Source: Numida meleagris
Taxonomy: Eukaryota > Chordata > Aves > Galliformes > Numididae
Length of the DNA stretch: 64,000 nucleotides
NCBI RefSeq assembly: GCF_002078875.1
Contig: NC_034420.1
Span: 867,574 to 931,573 of the forward strand
Direction: 5' to 3'
Shown one piece after another: positions 20,201-32,200 of the stretch (position 1 is its first letter; each line of letters starts with the position of its first letter). The translations under genes and the position numbers were made by a program. The notes under the pieces are model-generated. The model worked only from the letters and a program-made list of their open reading frames with translations. It had not been told where the DNA came from and made no database searches.

Positions 20201-23200
20201 AGGAAGCAGAGTTCCCTGTGTAGTCTTAGGGGAGAATAATGAAATACCCTGCAGTGCTCCTGTAGATAATTGTCAATTTTTCCCCAAGGTATCTTTGCTT
20301 CAGACCTTATTCCAGCAGGGAGTCCTTAGATGGACTAGATGAACATAACCTGCTATTTGAATTCTGCAGAGGGGAGTTTTAGTGCTGGGATACGTTTCAT
20401 GAGCCGGTAGTGTGCACTTGCAGCTCAAAAAGCCAATATTATCTTGGGTTCCATCAACAGAGGGGTGGCAGCAGGACAAGGGAGGGGATTGACCCCCCCT
20501 CTGCTCTGCCTTCATAAGCACCCATCTGGAGTACTGTGTCCAAGTGTGGGGCCCCCAACACAGGAAAGTTGTGGAGCTGTTGGAGGGGGTCCAGAGGAGG
20601 GCCACAAAGATGATCCAGAGGCTGGAGCACCTCTCCTGTGAAGGCTGACTGAAGGAACTGGCCTTGTTCAGCCTGGATAAGGGGAGGTTGCAGGGAGACC
20701 TCATTGCAGCCTTCCAATATTTCAAGGGAGCTTAGAAATGTGAGGGAACCGCAATTTTTACATGGGTAGATAGTGATAGAACAAGGGGAAAGGGTTTTAA
20801 ACTGAAGGAAGGTATATTTAGGTTAGATGTCAGGGGGAAGATTTTTTCCGAGTGCTCAGGTGCTGGAACAGGTTGCCCACAGAGGTTGTGGATGCCCTGT
20901 CCCTGGAGGTGTTTAAGGCCAGGATAGATGGGGTCCTAGGTGATCTGATCTAGAACTCGATGTAGCAGTTGGCAACCCTGCCTGTGGCAGGTGGGTTGGA
21001 ACCTGATGATCCTTGAGGTCCCTTCCAACCCAAGCCATTCTATGATTTCTGTGATTTTTGTATCACAAGTAGATCTTCTTTCTTTGCAGTAAAAATGTTT
21101 ATCACTGGTTCAGGTCAATAATTTTCTGCTTTTTTTTCTCTCTTGGCTCTTACTTAACACTTACCATTCTCTTTGTTTTAGGACTTTTGTGTCTTGTCTG
21201 GATTAACATAGAAGTCTTGCTCCTTAAAGCCCTAAGTCATAGCCTGCTGTCTTACCTTTAATGTTTGCGTGTGGGCATATGAGGTACAGTACTTGTGAGT
21301 TAGCCAACGTTATGCAGATCCACAGAGATGGGACTAACGATCTGTATTCCTAAAAGCTACTCTTACCACCTCCTTCCATGAATACAATGCTCATAGTATT
21401 CACATGTTAACACTGTTTTGCGCTGGGCACCTGTTGATAGGCTTGGAGGCTAGGGGATAATGTTACGGAATATTTATGTATCAAAAAGAGAGAGACATTA
21501 ACACAGGTGATCTTGAAAAGCGGCGTTACATGTAGCTCTCCAGACTCATGAACACCCTTCATATAATAGGGTATTTTAATGAGCTTTTTGTGGACCTGAT
21601 TTGATTTTTGAAGCATGAACTATACATTTCTTGAAGTGTTGTGTGGTAGAACTGAATGCGGTGGTACCTTTCTGCTGGTATGAAAAAGATAGTGGAAAAA
21701 ATTAAGGGAAAACAGAGGAAGGAAGGTGGTATTGGAATGCAAAGTGAGAAAGAACAGCAACATGTATGTCTCATTTCTGTAGTCAACCAGTAGTGTTGAA
21801 CAGGTAATTATTAAATAATGTCCATGTTTTCATTTTAAAATATTGCTGATAATAGGAGGAGTTTTGTCTGAACTTGAGACAGATTCTGAAATGTAGTTCT
21901 GTTCTCATTAGAGTATGAGTCAGGTATCCTCCTTGTTTACGCTGGCAAGCTGTCCTAAAACTACAGTGTGTTATGTTGAGTAATTCCATGAGCGTGTATT
22001 TTGAGGTCATGTGGACCAGTAGTGGGACAGCATTATTGCTGCTTCGTTGGAGTGCCTGCTTGCTTAATTGCTCTACATACGTGATCTGGTCTAGGAAACA
22101 TTGATGACTGGGGTAATATTAAGTGCCAGTGTGGAAACAATTGGTCTGATTTGAATTGTCGTTGACTATCTTGTTTCTACTCAGAACAAAGAAAATCCTT
22201 GTGCTACTTTAGTTGAAATAATATTTTAAAAGGGAACTGAAAGGTATTTTGGGAAATCATCGGGTTCATCCCTGGCTTTCAGAAAGGTTCATCTATACTG
22301 AAGTCATTAGTGATGGCTGCTTTCTGTAATAACAAGTAGACTTCTGGTGACAAAGGTGCCACAAGCAGTCTGTTCTGGTGGTTAACTACGCAAACATCCA
22401 TAACCTTTATTTTCAGTATTTAATCTGAGTTGGTCTTGCTGTAGTTTCATTTCTTTTCAGTTATTATTTTTAGGATAAGCTGTTTTTCATGCAGAGTTCT
22501 TTATTTTAGGATTTCATCTACCTTGCCAGTGAGTTGATCAGGTAACTTCTAAGGTTCTATCTGTACAGTTAAAGTATTATGATATTACAGTTAAATTCCT
22601 TTATATGTTTTGTAATTTCTAGATTTATTATAAAATGTCAAAAATGGTAAAACTGTTTATCTAACTTTGTCAAACAGGTTGAATCGTTTATTTTGGACCA
22701 AGAAGATCTTGATAACCCCGTACTTAAAACCACATCAGAGCTGTTCTTATCGAGTGCTGCAGAAGGTGCGGACTTAAGAGCTGTGGATCCAGAAACACAA
22801 GCAAGACTAGAAGCCTTACTGGAGGCAGCAGGTACTTTATTAGTGTAGTTTTTTTTTTTTTTTTAAACTAACTTGCACACAGATCTGGCAACTTGTAAAT
22901 TTTGACCCTAATGAAGTCCAGAAACTTACTGTGATGATGCAAAGCTGAGCATAATGATAAGCTCATAATTCTTACAGGTGTTGAGGGTTGCTTGGTTCAC
23001 TGTTTCTGTATGCATAAGGTTAGAAAGGTTCATTTGAATTAAGTGGTATTTCACTGACCAGGTGGGATTATGTGTGTTACCAGAGGGAGGGTTACAGAGG
23101 AGAGAAGGGAAAGAAATAGACTTGCTGAAAATAATATCTTTCTTTATGCTGCTTTGGTCAATATATTAATGAATAACTCCAGAAATTTATAGATGAAATA

Positions 23201-26200
23201 GTAAATACTGTTTGGATTTCACAAAAATCTGTTTTGATTCTGTCGTTCTGAGATATGGATTTTGAAAAATACAAATTTATTGTTCTCATTGTAGAGCCAA
23301 ACTAAATAAAAACAGTGCCACTCACTTAAGTTTGTTACTTCTATGGTAGAGCTTGACTAAGTCTTTCCAAATTTTGTGCCTTAGATATTTGCAGTGAAGT
23401 TGGAAATGACTTGTCTTTCAAAATTCTAAGGACAAAAAGGTTGGAAAAGACCCTCTTTGAAACAAATCCCCTTTGATATATTCAGAGTAGTAGTTGTACT
23501 GAAACTGGAGTTTTCAGGCTTAAGCTTTGACCAGCCTTAGGAAGAAGATAAAGTAGTATTTATTTGCAAGTGTTTAAGTGTAAAGCTATCTACGGTCTTA
23601 AAGGAGAACTTCAGGCTGAGGAAACAAAGGGAGCAAGGGACTTGCTTTGCATTTTGAATGTATATAAAAAAAAAAAAAATTATATACCTTTTTTTCAGTA
23701 GAAAATTGCAGCACCTTAAAGATTGACCTCTAGCTTTATAAATTGTCAGTGGAGATAGCTGATGGCTAGTGTCATGAGGGTAGTTGAGGTATGTGCTTAC
23801 ATCTTACTCTAATGTTACATCTAAGTTTGCAGTGTTCAAAATGATTTTACATTTTTTAAGATATATAGAATGTATCATTGCTTTTTATTATGTCTGTGAG
23901 ACTGCTTCCTTTAGATTTCTGAATAGCAGTTTGTCACTTGTTCACTGGATTAGATGATTCATTTTTAATCTGAGAGTCCCATGCTTTGATTTCCTGTAGT
24001 ACCTGGTGTAGAGATATAGACAGTGGACAGAGCAGGAGAGTGAACTTGTTGGAGGGCTTTTATTTTTGGACCCCATCTCCTTCTCAAAAAGACAGGGCAA
24101 AATTCACACCAGTCGATGAGAGTGTGAGGTTGAAAGACCAAAAGCGCTCGTGAAGAAGTCCACTAGTTAAGAAGTACTTGTCTATACCACTGTGAATGTG
24201 AACACTAAAAATATCTAAAGAAAACACTGAGAACCTAGTATCTTATTGTTAAAAGCTGTACATTGAAGGTGACTGGAAAATAAGCTTGTGCTTCTGGGAG
24301 ATGTTTTAGATGTTTTTACAGGCGTTCACATTGATCTGGGTGATTTGGCTGAAAATACCCTTCCAAGCCTAAAGTAAGGTATTTATGCACAGCAAACAAA
24401 ACAGCCTTTGTTTTAAATATTAAATACGTGTTTTAAGTACTGCTGTGATTTTCATATTGTTTTGCAATTTGGCAGTGAAGGTGATTTCTCTTGTCACTTT
24501 TGTCACATTTTAGTCACATTTTATTCCCCTGCAGTAAGTATAGATTGCGAAAAGTAGATGACAGCACTGCTGCTAGAACAGGTAGGTTAGTTCCAGTTTG
24601 TCTGATGTTGTTTCCAGGGTCCTTGGCCTTCCTTGCTGTGATTCCTCTCTCCTGTGTGAGGCTTGATTTTTAACTTGAAACTGGGAGAACAGTTGGTCAT
24701 GGATACTGTGTCTCAGATTTGAGTGTTTTTCACATACAGGGTTTATGGTTGTGTCCTTAGGATCTTAATGAGTTTGACTTGCAAAACTAGTTTTGCTTAT
24801 TCTTCCAGAATTCCTTAATGCTCCGATCTCACATGAGCGTGTTGGTTGTTAATTCTGGGAAGTAAGGAGCAACTGCAGCCGGATGAAATATTCTTTTTCA
24901 AGTCACTTACATGGGAGTTTGTGTTTTTTTTTTTTTTTTCCCCCCAACCATTCTATTCTTCTTACTACTACTTGTGTGTGGTTTTTAGTAGCTGTTTTGA
25001 TTTGGGAACTGTTTAGGCCTGTGTATGGAGGTTTAGAGGTCTTGTGTTTAGCGGAACTACCTAAAAGTGTTTCTATATATTGTATTTACCTATCCTAGTA
25101 GCTTAGTTTTTTTCTTCAGTTTCTCTTTTCAAGATGACGTAACATCTGAAAACACAAGAGTTCTTGAGTGGTGACAGCTTTAACTAGAATTTGTAGTGTG
25201 AGGGCTGTGTTTAATTCCCCTTTGTTAAAACAAAGCAGTGAATGCATGTACACACGCATGCATGCATGCATGCAAACAGCAGTTAAATTCCTTACATTTG
25301 CTAGGGCCCCTGAAAACCTGCTTCATTAGCTTCAGTTTCAACAATGAAGCTTCCTTTTGTAATCTGCTTAAGCAAAGCACAGGCACTTTGTTAATGAAAA
25401 CCCATCTTTAAAGCAAAATTAAGTGATTGTCTTTTTTGAGAAACAAACTCAACAAACCAGCTTTAAATTCTGAAGTCTGAGAGACCTTGATGTTCTAAAG
25501 TCATACATTTGTTTTCATCTTTAGGAAAAGCAACTGAATCCAGTTGTGTGGGAAGCTCTTCTAAACAAGCCAAGGATTCTGCGTATCTTCAGTTTTGACT
25601 GCTAGTAGCAAGGAAGGGATTTATAGTTAACCTATGGAAAGAGATCGCTGTTTGGAGGTGTTTCAGTTTTTCAGACTATAATTAAACTGATTCTTTGTAT
25701 TCTGATGCTGGATTCATGTTCTGAAACATTCAGCTCCACTGCTAATTAGGGTAATGTTTATCTCTTAAAATAATGTTTCAGCTCTAAAGAATAATGCTTC
25801 TTCTGTGGACTTTCAGTAAGGTTGTATATTAAATTCCTTTTTTTTTTTTAGAGATGATAGTTGGCAGCTGGGTGATGAGAGCTCTTTGCTGCTGTGAATG
25901 AATGGGTATAACATTGGTGCAGGAGTTCTTTACCCTCTTTAATCCATCCTGGTACCTTAAAGGAACAGAGCTCTTGCTCTTGGTAGATTCTTCAGTGGTC
26001 CATTGGCATGTTTTCTTAGAAGGGCAAACTAATGCCCAAAATAAGAGCTGGGGAATATTTGGCAGGTAAAAGCTGGTTTGTTTTCTGGCACCTCCTTTTA
26101 TAGGCATCAGGAGAGGAAAATGACTTGCTTATTAGTGCAGTGCTCTCAAGAGGAGTACAAGTTCATCCTTAAAGAGAAGGATAGTGGTTGAGTAGAAGTC

Positions 26201-29200
26201 CGGTTTGGTGTGTTCTGTAACTGATACCTGGAATACCATGGAAAGTTTTAAAACATCAAAATGCCAGTCCCTGCAGTTGAAGTACTCTGTTCATAGTGTT
26301 TCAGTATCCTGAACGGTTTAATGACTTGAGAAAATAGCCTTTGGTGCCTGTATGCTTCAGAGTGGACCTTTTGGTCATGCTCCCTATTGTTCCAAATTTT
26401 GAAGCATCAAAAAAATGCAGAAGAAAGTGGTAAATATATTTTTTTCTAGCATTAGAGTGCTTTATATTCCTGTGAGTTATCAGCACTCAACTAATTGTAT
26501 TCAAGGAGACAAAACTAACTGCCCCTTGCCAGCTTGGTGTCCACCTGGCATGTACTTTTAGTGCCGGGATGGATCTGAGGTCCTGGCCGTACACAGGTAC
26601 ACTGGTGCTTCTGACACAGGAATTGTGAGTACAGGTTTGCTCAGGGCCTGTAATAGGCTTGTGTTGGAAAATGGCTTGTATGCAAATCCAGAAGAGGCCA
26701 TGAAGGTGCAGGAAATGCCTTTCCTATGGAGAAAGACTGAGGGAGCTGGACTTGTTCAGCGTGGAGAAAAGAAGGCTTTGGGGAGACATCACTGCGGCTT
26801 TCCAGTACATTCAGGGAGCTTATAATCAGGATGGAGAAAGACTACATGGGAAACAGTGATAGAACAAGAGAGAATGATTTTGATCTAAAAGGGGAGATTT
26901 AACTTAGAAGGTAAGAATTTTTTTTTTTTTTACTCAGACAACTGTGAGGTACTGGCACTGCTGCCCAGAGAGCTGTGGTACCCCATCCCTGGAGGTGCCC
27001 CAGGGGACAGACAACGTGGGGCAGGGGTGGGGCTGGGGGCTCTAAGGGCCCTTCCAACCCAATCGTTCTGTGATTCCATAATTGACTTCTTCAGAAATCC
27101 TACTATTAGTTATAGAGAGGCTTGCGAGGAAGATGAGAATAATTTGGAGAGAAACCATCTTCAACCAAAGGTTTACTTAATGTAACAGATGTAAGTAGTC
27201 CATCCTTATGTTCAAACAGGGGCAGAGTTGTATTTCAACATAAAAGAAGGATGTCTGTATATGACTAAAGGTGACTAGAGAGTCACTAGAGGGTCTCTTC
27301 TCACTGGTGACAGGTGACAGGACAAGGGGAAATGGCCTCAAGCTGCTCCAGGGGAGGTTTAGGTTGGATATCAGAAAAAATTCTTTACAGAAAGGGTTGT
27401 TAAGCACTGGAACAGGCTCCCCAGGGAGGTGGTTGAGTCACCATCCCTGAATGTGTTCAAAAACCATTTGGATGTGCTGCTCAGGGACATGATTTAGCAG
27501 TGGGTTGTTAGAGTTAGGGTAGTATGGTTAGGTTGCGGTTGGACTTGATGATCTTGAAGGTCTTTTCCAACCTGAGCAATTCTGTGATTCTGTGAGACCA
27601 TCATGTAATTGAAGTTTTAGTGTGCTTGAACTTTGGGAGATGAAATGTAGTGTAATTCTATTTAAATAAATGGTCAAAGAGAAATCTGTTTTATTATTTT
27701 TTTCCCTACAAGGGTCTGTTAATACAACAGGTGCGGCTTTACAAGAGGCAGTGGGCACACACTGGAACACAAGATGGTTGCCTCTGACTGTCTGGCATCA
27801 CTGCTGTGCTGTGCTGGTGCCAGAGTGCTGGCACAGCGACTGGAGATGCTGTGGGGTCTTCTCCTGGGAGATCTCTGAAGCTGACTGGATGTGGTGCTGG
27901 ACACCCTGCTGTGGATGGCTCTGATGAGCCAAGGCTGGGTGAGATGGACCCAGAGGTCCCCACCAGCCTCAGCCATGCTGTAGTTCTGCAGGTCCTTAAC
28001 AATTGATTTGGAAATGGGAGCCTGAATCTTCTATTTGAAAAGCCAGTAGGATGAAGGGGAAGGAGGCCAGGGAAGCAGGTTGTATGTTCTGGAACTGGGG
28101 ATGGCAAAAAGTGGAAGTAATCACCAACTTAGTGGAAATACAGAACACAGGTCAAAATGTGAGTGGGTCTGGACGAAATCTTCCTGCTTTAGGATAAACT
28201 GAAAGGATGGAGTGAGATTTGGCAACTGTAAAATTGAATGCTTTCCTGCGTCTGTATATATCTCTGTATACCCACTAACTGTGCTATCAACCAACTGCTT
28301 TTTGTGATGTGAACAAAATCATTCATTACTCACTAACATCACCTTTTACAATAAAACAGCTTTAAAGAAAAATAAGTTTTCCTCCAACATTAGAGGACTT
28401 GAATGTGACTAAACGGATTTGTGATCCAGCACTATGGGAGAGTGTGCTGTGGTCTAAAAGAGAGATTTAAAAGATTTATGGCTTGCTTTCATCCTGCATC
28501 TGTGTCGCTTTGAGAAGCGCTGGAGACTGAGGTGGATACATTCTCTGATCATATTTATAGTAGAAGATTTATATTTGAACCTGGTGTTTTTTTTCTGGGG
28601 GTTGATGAGTAACTTACCTGTGATTTTTAAATGGAGGTGTGCATCTCGTGCATTAGAAGTTTAACCTCTAGTGGGTTATCAGAGTTCCACCCCAAACTGT
28701 AGAAGTTGCAGATTGGGGGCTGCGGGAGACATGGAAGATTCGTTCATGTTTATCAATTTAATGACTGCAAATATATGCTTATAGAATGTAATGAATGCAT
28801 TTCTGGATTTATTTCAGTATTACTGATTAAAAAAAATGGGGTTATTATTATTAGGGGAATCTAGGAAGTTTGCTAGAACTAGAGCAGAGATGAAGCCTTA
28901 TGATTGAATCCTGTCCATAACGAATATGAAGCATGTTTGGGCTTCCTCAGCATAGCAAGAGTCTCACCTTAGTTTGAGCAACTGTTCTTACGGAATGGTT
29001 GTTTTTAAATGAAGGAAGCCTTTTTACCTCAGTTTGCTCAATTTGAAATATTTGTGTCATATGGACATGGCATATGTATGAAATAAGCAAAACAATTTTC
29101 ATCAATAGGCTTTATTCTAGGAACTTCTTTAGACATTGGGGCTGTGCTACTACTTAAATTACCAGTGTTTTGTAACTGGAATACTTTTGCCTTTTGAGAT

Positions 29201-32200
29201 ATTGGCACATTACAGTGACTTGCTCATTTTCTTTCTTCACCGTCTAAAGATTCAGAATGGGAAGGAATATATGGTATGTGAAACCTACGGATGTGTTGTG
29301 CTTTTGAATAAGTTGAATAAACTTATAAATCTGAGTTTTGTGCATGTAATTATTAATATTATATTTTGCTAAGGTTTTGCATGATTTAAATACTTTTTTT
29401 CTAATCTTAGTCATTTGGATTAGAAAAAGTTGAGTCTAATTCTGCTCTTTGAAAAATTAACTTCCATACTGGGAAAGTGTTTTGAAGTGTATGGACTTCT
29501 AATTTATGTGACTCTTTTTCAGTTGGATTTTGTTGTGAAGAACAGTTTAATTTTAACACTTAAACTGATGCTTCTAGGTGTCAAATAGTTTTCAGATTAA
29601 ATATGGTAACTGAGCTATGTTTTTGGAATTCTTTTTTTTGACAGAGACGATTCCAAGGTTTTAACTTTTCCTTGACAGGATGTGATGGTGGGAGAAGACC
29701 AGAAAACCAGTATTAAAACTGACTAGAGTACTGCTCAATTTCTTTAGTTAGCTGCTTGAGTGTCAGTGGTCAGTGCTAATCAGGTAGTGCTTTACAACTA
29801 TACTGTAATTATGCAATTCTCATTTTTACAAGGTTTTTTTGAGTCCAAGATTTGTTTTTTATTAACTCAACTTTTCCCTTCTGTTTTACTTCTGTATTTT
29901 ATTTTTCATACAAGTTGGATTCTTCTACAAGGCAAACTCTCCTTCACTCTCCTCTTCTTATACGGGGATATTTCTGATTTAAAAACCTTTTCCAATTGAT
30001 ATTACTTCTAGGACTTGCTGTGTTAGTGCTTCAAGTAGCCTCAGCCAAAGCTCAAAAGCAGGGACAGTTCAGGCAGGAGAAAAGAGCCAGTGCTCTATTG
30101 ACAGTCCTCCTTGGCATGTGAGCTGAATTGGAGTTCAGCCTGTGCTGAATGGAAATCCCACGTGTGTGCTTCCTTCGCTAATTGGAGGGAAATGCTCTGT
30201 TCAGGCTTTGCAGTTTGGGAAAGCTTATACTTGGCCTTGTGTTGCTGCAAGCTTAGATCTAAGTGTTAGTTTCTGCAGCTAGTGTTGGAGAGCTGGGGGT
30301 CTGCTGAGGGAGCTGGTAATGCTCTCTGGTTGCTGTCCATACATTGACGCAATACAGTGATCCACAAAAATTTTGGTCATCTTGAGTTTAATTCTTCAGT
30401 TGGTAAATAAGGATAGTGGATAGTAATACTGTGTAGTTGTATGGCCTTGTGAACCCTCAGACTCTTCTTGATGAGGCTTTTTTTCTAATGCATTCAGAGT
30501 AGGAGGATGTATTCTTTCTTGAACATGGGCCATGGTAAAATATATTACTGGGTTTTCCCAAAGGGAGTAGCATCCAGATTTTGATTATCCTGTACTCTGT
30601 AATCTACTGTGGCATTCCTAGAGATCTTATTTGCAGAATGTTCTGTTATACAGGGTGTATTTAATGACAATACACTGAAAGACTGTAGATCTTAGACAGA
30701 AGGTAGGTTTTATGAACAGTTACTCAACTGTTTTGGATAGGTCATGAGTGGGGTTCCCCATGGGTCAGTATTGGGGCCTGTCCTGTTCAATATCTTTACT
30801 GATGACCTGGATGAGGGTGTGGAGTGCACCCTCAGTAAGTTTGCAGATGACACCGAGTTGGCAGGAGGTGTCGGTCTGCCTGGGGTAGGAAGGCCCTACA
30901 GAGGGATCTGGATGGGATGGATTGCTGGGCTCAGGCCAGTGAGATGAAGTTCAACAAGACCATGGGCTGGGTCCTGCACTTTGGCCACAACAAACCCAGG
31001 CAACGCTACAGGCCTGGGACAGAGTGGCTGGAAGACTGTGCAGAGGAAACAGACCTGGGGGTATTGGTCAGTGCTCAGCTGAACATGAGCCAGCAGTGTG
31101 CCCAGGTGGCCAGGAAGGCCAATGGCATCCTGGCTTGGATCAGAAATAGTGTTGCCAGCAGGAGCAGGAGATGGTACTCCCCCTGTACTCAGCTCTGGTG
31201 AGGCCGCACCTCGAGTACTCTGTTCATTTTTGGGTCCCTCACTACAAGAAAGATATTGAGGCCCTGGAGCATGTCCAGAGAAGGGCAACAAAGCTGATGA
31301 GGGCTCTGGAGCAGAGGTCTTGTGAGGAGAGGCTGAGGGAATAGGGGTTGTTCAGTCTGGAGAAGAGGAGGCTCAGGGGTGACCTTATTGCTCTCTACAA
31401 CATCTGGAAGGGAGCTTGAGGAGAGGTGGAGATTGGCCTCTTCTCCCACGTAAATAGCAATAGGACTAGAGGGAATGGCCTCAAGTTGAGCAAGGGGAGG
31501 TTTGGGTTGGACATTAGGAAATGCTTCTTCCCCGAGTGAGTGGTCAGGTGCTGGAACGGGCTGCCCAGGGAGGGGATGGAGTCACTGTCTTTGGAGGTGT
31601 TCAAGAAGTGTTTAGATGTTGTACTGAGTGACATGGTTTAGTGGGAAATATTGGTGACAGGTGGACAGTTGGACTGGATGATCTTGGAGATCTTTTCCAA
31701 CCTTGGAGATTCTATGAAACATGGAATTATATGCAAGTTGGTGCTATACATCATTAGACTGATCATCTGTTTTTGGTTGTTTTTTTTTTTTTTGAAGTAG
31801 GGCAATTGGCCACTCCCTGAAAATATTTGAATATTTTGGCTTGGTTTAGCATACGTTGTGAGCGGCTGGAAGTCCATGGCTTCTGGGATAAGTTGCTATT
31901 GACATGGGCCTTCTAAGGGCCTCTTGGTTCTTTGCTCAAAAACATAGAAGTGTTTGCAGTCATTTTTGTTCCACGTAGTTGCTGAATTATATGCTGAACC
32001 AGAGTCATTTTCTGGTTTGGGGAAGCATTTGCTATCAGTTTGGACTAAGTTTCTCACTGAATGCTGGAAATCTGGAGTGTGAGTGGGATATTTGCCTATA
32101 AATTGCCTTCAAATGTTATTTGAAGTCTCTTCCTCCATCGTGCTTGTGCATAGAGATCATATCTTGCTGTTAGTCTCCAGAGTGCAATGATCCTTTTGCT

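Larger units (their letters stand above)
8300..22677 (+). other. ANKHD1: ANKHD1 intron 1 (14.4 kb)
   Basis: Its first 420 bases continue the CpG island and the rest is AT-rich. Recognisable contents are a 64-bp tandem duplication (16502-16629), a T15-A10 run (18860-18884) and one CR1 copy (20398-21060). Stretches 8720-16500 and 21060-22677 show no gene, RNA or repeat that I can name. Scattered short open frames here lack codon structure or homology. Confidence 0.85.
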
